The position numbers were made by a program, and so were the translations under genes. The notes under the pieces were generated by a model. That model was not told the DNA's origin, did no database searches, and was given only the letters and a program-made list of their open reading frames with translations. A DNA stretch of 6,111 nt from Saprospiraceae bacterium. GTDB lineage: Bacteria > Bacteroidota > Bacteroidia > Chitinophagales > Saprospiraceae. This document shows positions 5,461 through 6,111 of this stretch, one piece after another (within the stretch, counting starts at the first letter, position 1; the number at the start of each line of letters is the position of its first letter). Location of the stretch: assembly GCA_004297645.1 (NCBI GenBank), contig SCUG01000381.1:1-6111 (forward strand), given 5' to 3'.

Positions 5461-6111
5461 ATGTCAAAAAAGACACCCATCCTCATACTGCTCGCCGCCC
5501 TCCTTTTGGTGGGGGTGTTTTTTTTGGTGTGGGCCAATGGCAAAAAGTACAACTGGCACGAGCATTACCGCCCTGAGAGCAAAGACCCCTACGGCACCTG
5601 GCTACTCCAAAATCTTTTGAAAGACTACTTTCCCGGCCACTCATTGACGACCATAAGCGGCGGCCTTCCCTCACAGTTGCCGGATGGCGAAGCTGGTAAC
5701 AACTACTTTTTCCTCGGTGCCTGGATGCCATTAGATTCCGCCCGAACAAACGAACTGCTGCGGTTCGTCCACGCCGGCAACACTGCATTTATCGCCAGCC
5801 AGACCATACCTTTTCACCTGCTCGACTCCATCAGCCAGGGCGAGTGCTTCACCTTCACCGATTGGGAGAAGCAAAAATACACCGAGGCAGAATTAGACTC
5901 ACTCGTTGAAGCCGGAACAGCAGAAGATGACAGCAACGAATACCCGAACGATTCCATTTACGAAGACGAAACCTACGCCCCGGCAGCAGGCGAAGATGCC
6001 TATTTTGAGGAAGGCTATGCAGTGTACGATTCAGTGGCCCGCCTCAACTTCACACATACTTCGCTGCACATAAATGGTGGCTATCCCTATGCCTTCTTAT
6101 ACAAAAATCAG
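5461..6111 (+). CDS. DUF4350 domain-containing membrane protein (partial, 3' end outside window)
   Basis: The frame stays open from the ATG at 5461 to the window end, giving 217 residues without a stop. An N-terminal membrane anchor (about 6-24, ILILLAALLLVGVFFLVW) is followed by RPESKDPYGTWLLQNLLKDYFPG (37-59), the typical start of DUF4350, and a Rossmann-like FFLGAW...LLRFVHAGNTAFIAS segment (83-113). DUF4350 proteins follow DUF4129 genes in Bacteroidota membrane clusters, so this placement supports both calls. Residues 142-190 form an unusual acidic, tyrosine-containing stretch (17 Asp/Glu of 49, no Lys or Arg). It probably forms a surface loop inserted in the domain. Function is unknown, and the C-terminal part is missing from the window. 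Confidence 0.82.
   Translation, partial: MSKKTPILILLAALLLVGVFFLVWANGKKYNWHEHYRPESKDPYGTWLLQNLLKDYFPGHSLTTISGGLPSQLPDGEAGNNYFFLGAWMPLDSARTNELLRFVHAGNTAFIASQTIPFHLLDSISQGECFTFTDWEKQKYTEAELDSLVEAGTAEDDSNEYPNDSIYEDETYAPAAGEDAYFEEGYAVYDSVARLNFTHTSLHINGGYPYAFLYKNQ

Overview
The window looks like a chromosomal stretch from a member of the Bacteroidota, probably a Saprospiria-like lineage. Three things suggest this. The two recognisable promoters have the Bacteroidota architecture (TTG near -33, TAnnTTT near -7), and no start has a clear Shine-Dalgarno sequence. The right-hand genes are a DUF4129/DUF4350 pair in a typical Bacteroidota arrangement. The small accessory genes (Rpn tail, DUF6932, UPF0175/DUF3368) are of kinds common in that phylum. 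The lineage call is inference; no rRNA or marker gene is present.

Layout, all on the + strand. Positions 1-113 hold the 3' end of an Rpn/PD-(D/E)XK-type recombination-promoting nuclease gene. Positions 124-306 hold a broken copy of the 5' end of a formate dehydrogenase gene. It has a 202-nt internal deletion and a frameshift relative to the intact gene downstream. Positions 307-435 contain a promoter nearly identical to the one in front of the intact formate dehydrogenase gene. Positions 436-1207 hold a tightly coupled two-gene cassette: a DUF6932 nucleotidyltransferase-like protein and a 96-residue partner. Positions 1303-4127 carry the second promoter copy and the intact fdhA-type gene. This encodes a 914-residue cysteine-type, molybdenum/tungsten bis-MGD formate dehydrogenase alpha subunit with a NuoG-like iron-sulfur N-terminus. 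Positions 4174-4659 hold a UPF0175 antitoxin gene followed by a decayed DUF3368 PIN-type toxin gene, interrupted by a perfect 12-bp hairpin. Positions 4722-6111 begin an unrelated envelope operon: a signal-peptide/one-TM DUF4129 protein and a DUF4350 protein that runs off the window end.

Formate dehydrogenase is the only metabolic gene. It would oxidise formate to CO2 and pass electrons along its Fe-S chain to a partner not encoded here. Accessory modules flank it on both sides, and its own 5' end is duplicated on the far side of the DUF6932 cassette. The most interesting structure is therefore the partial-duplication architecture. A 75-bp perfect direct repeat, 1259 bp apart, brackets the cassette and both promoters. 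Recombination across it would excise the cassette and rebuild a full-length fdhA with an alternative first 20 residues, directly behind the rpn gene. No CRISPR array, tRNA, rRNA or complete insertion sequence was seen.
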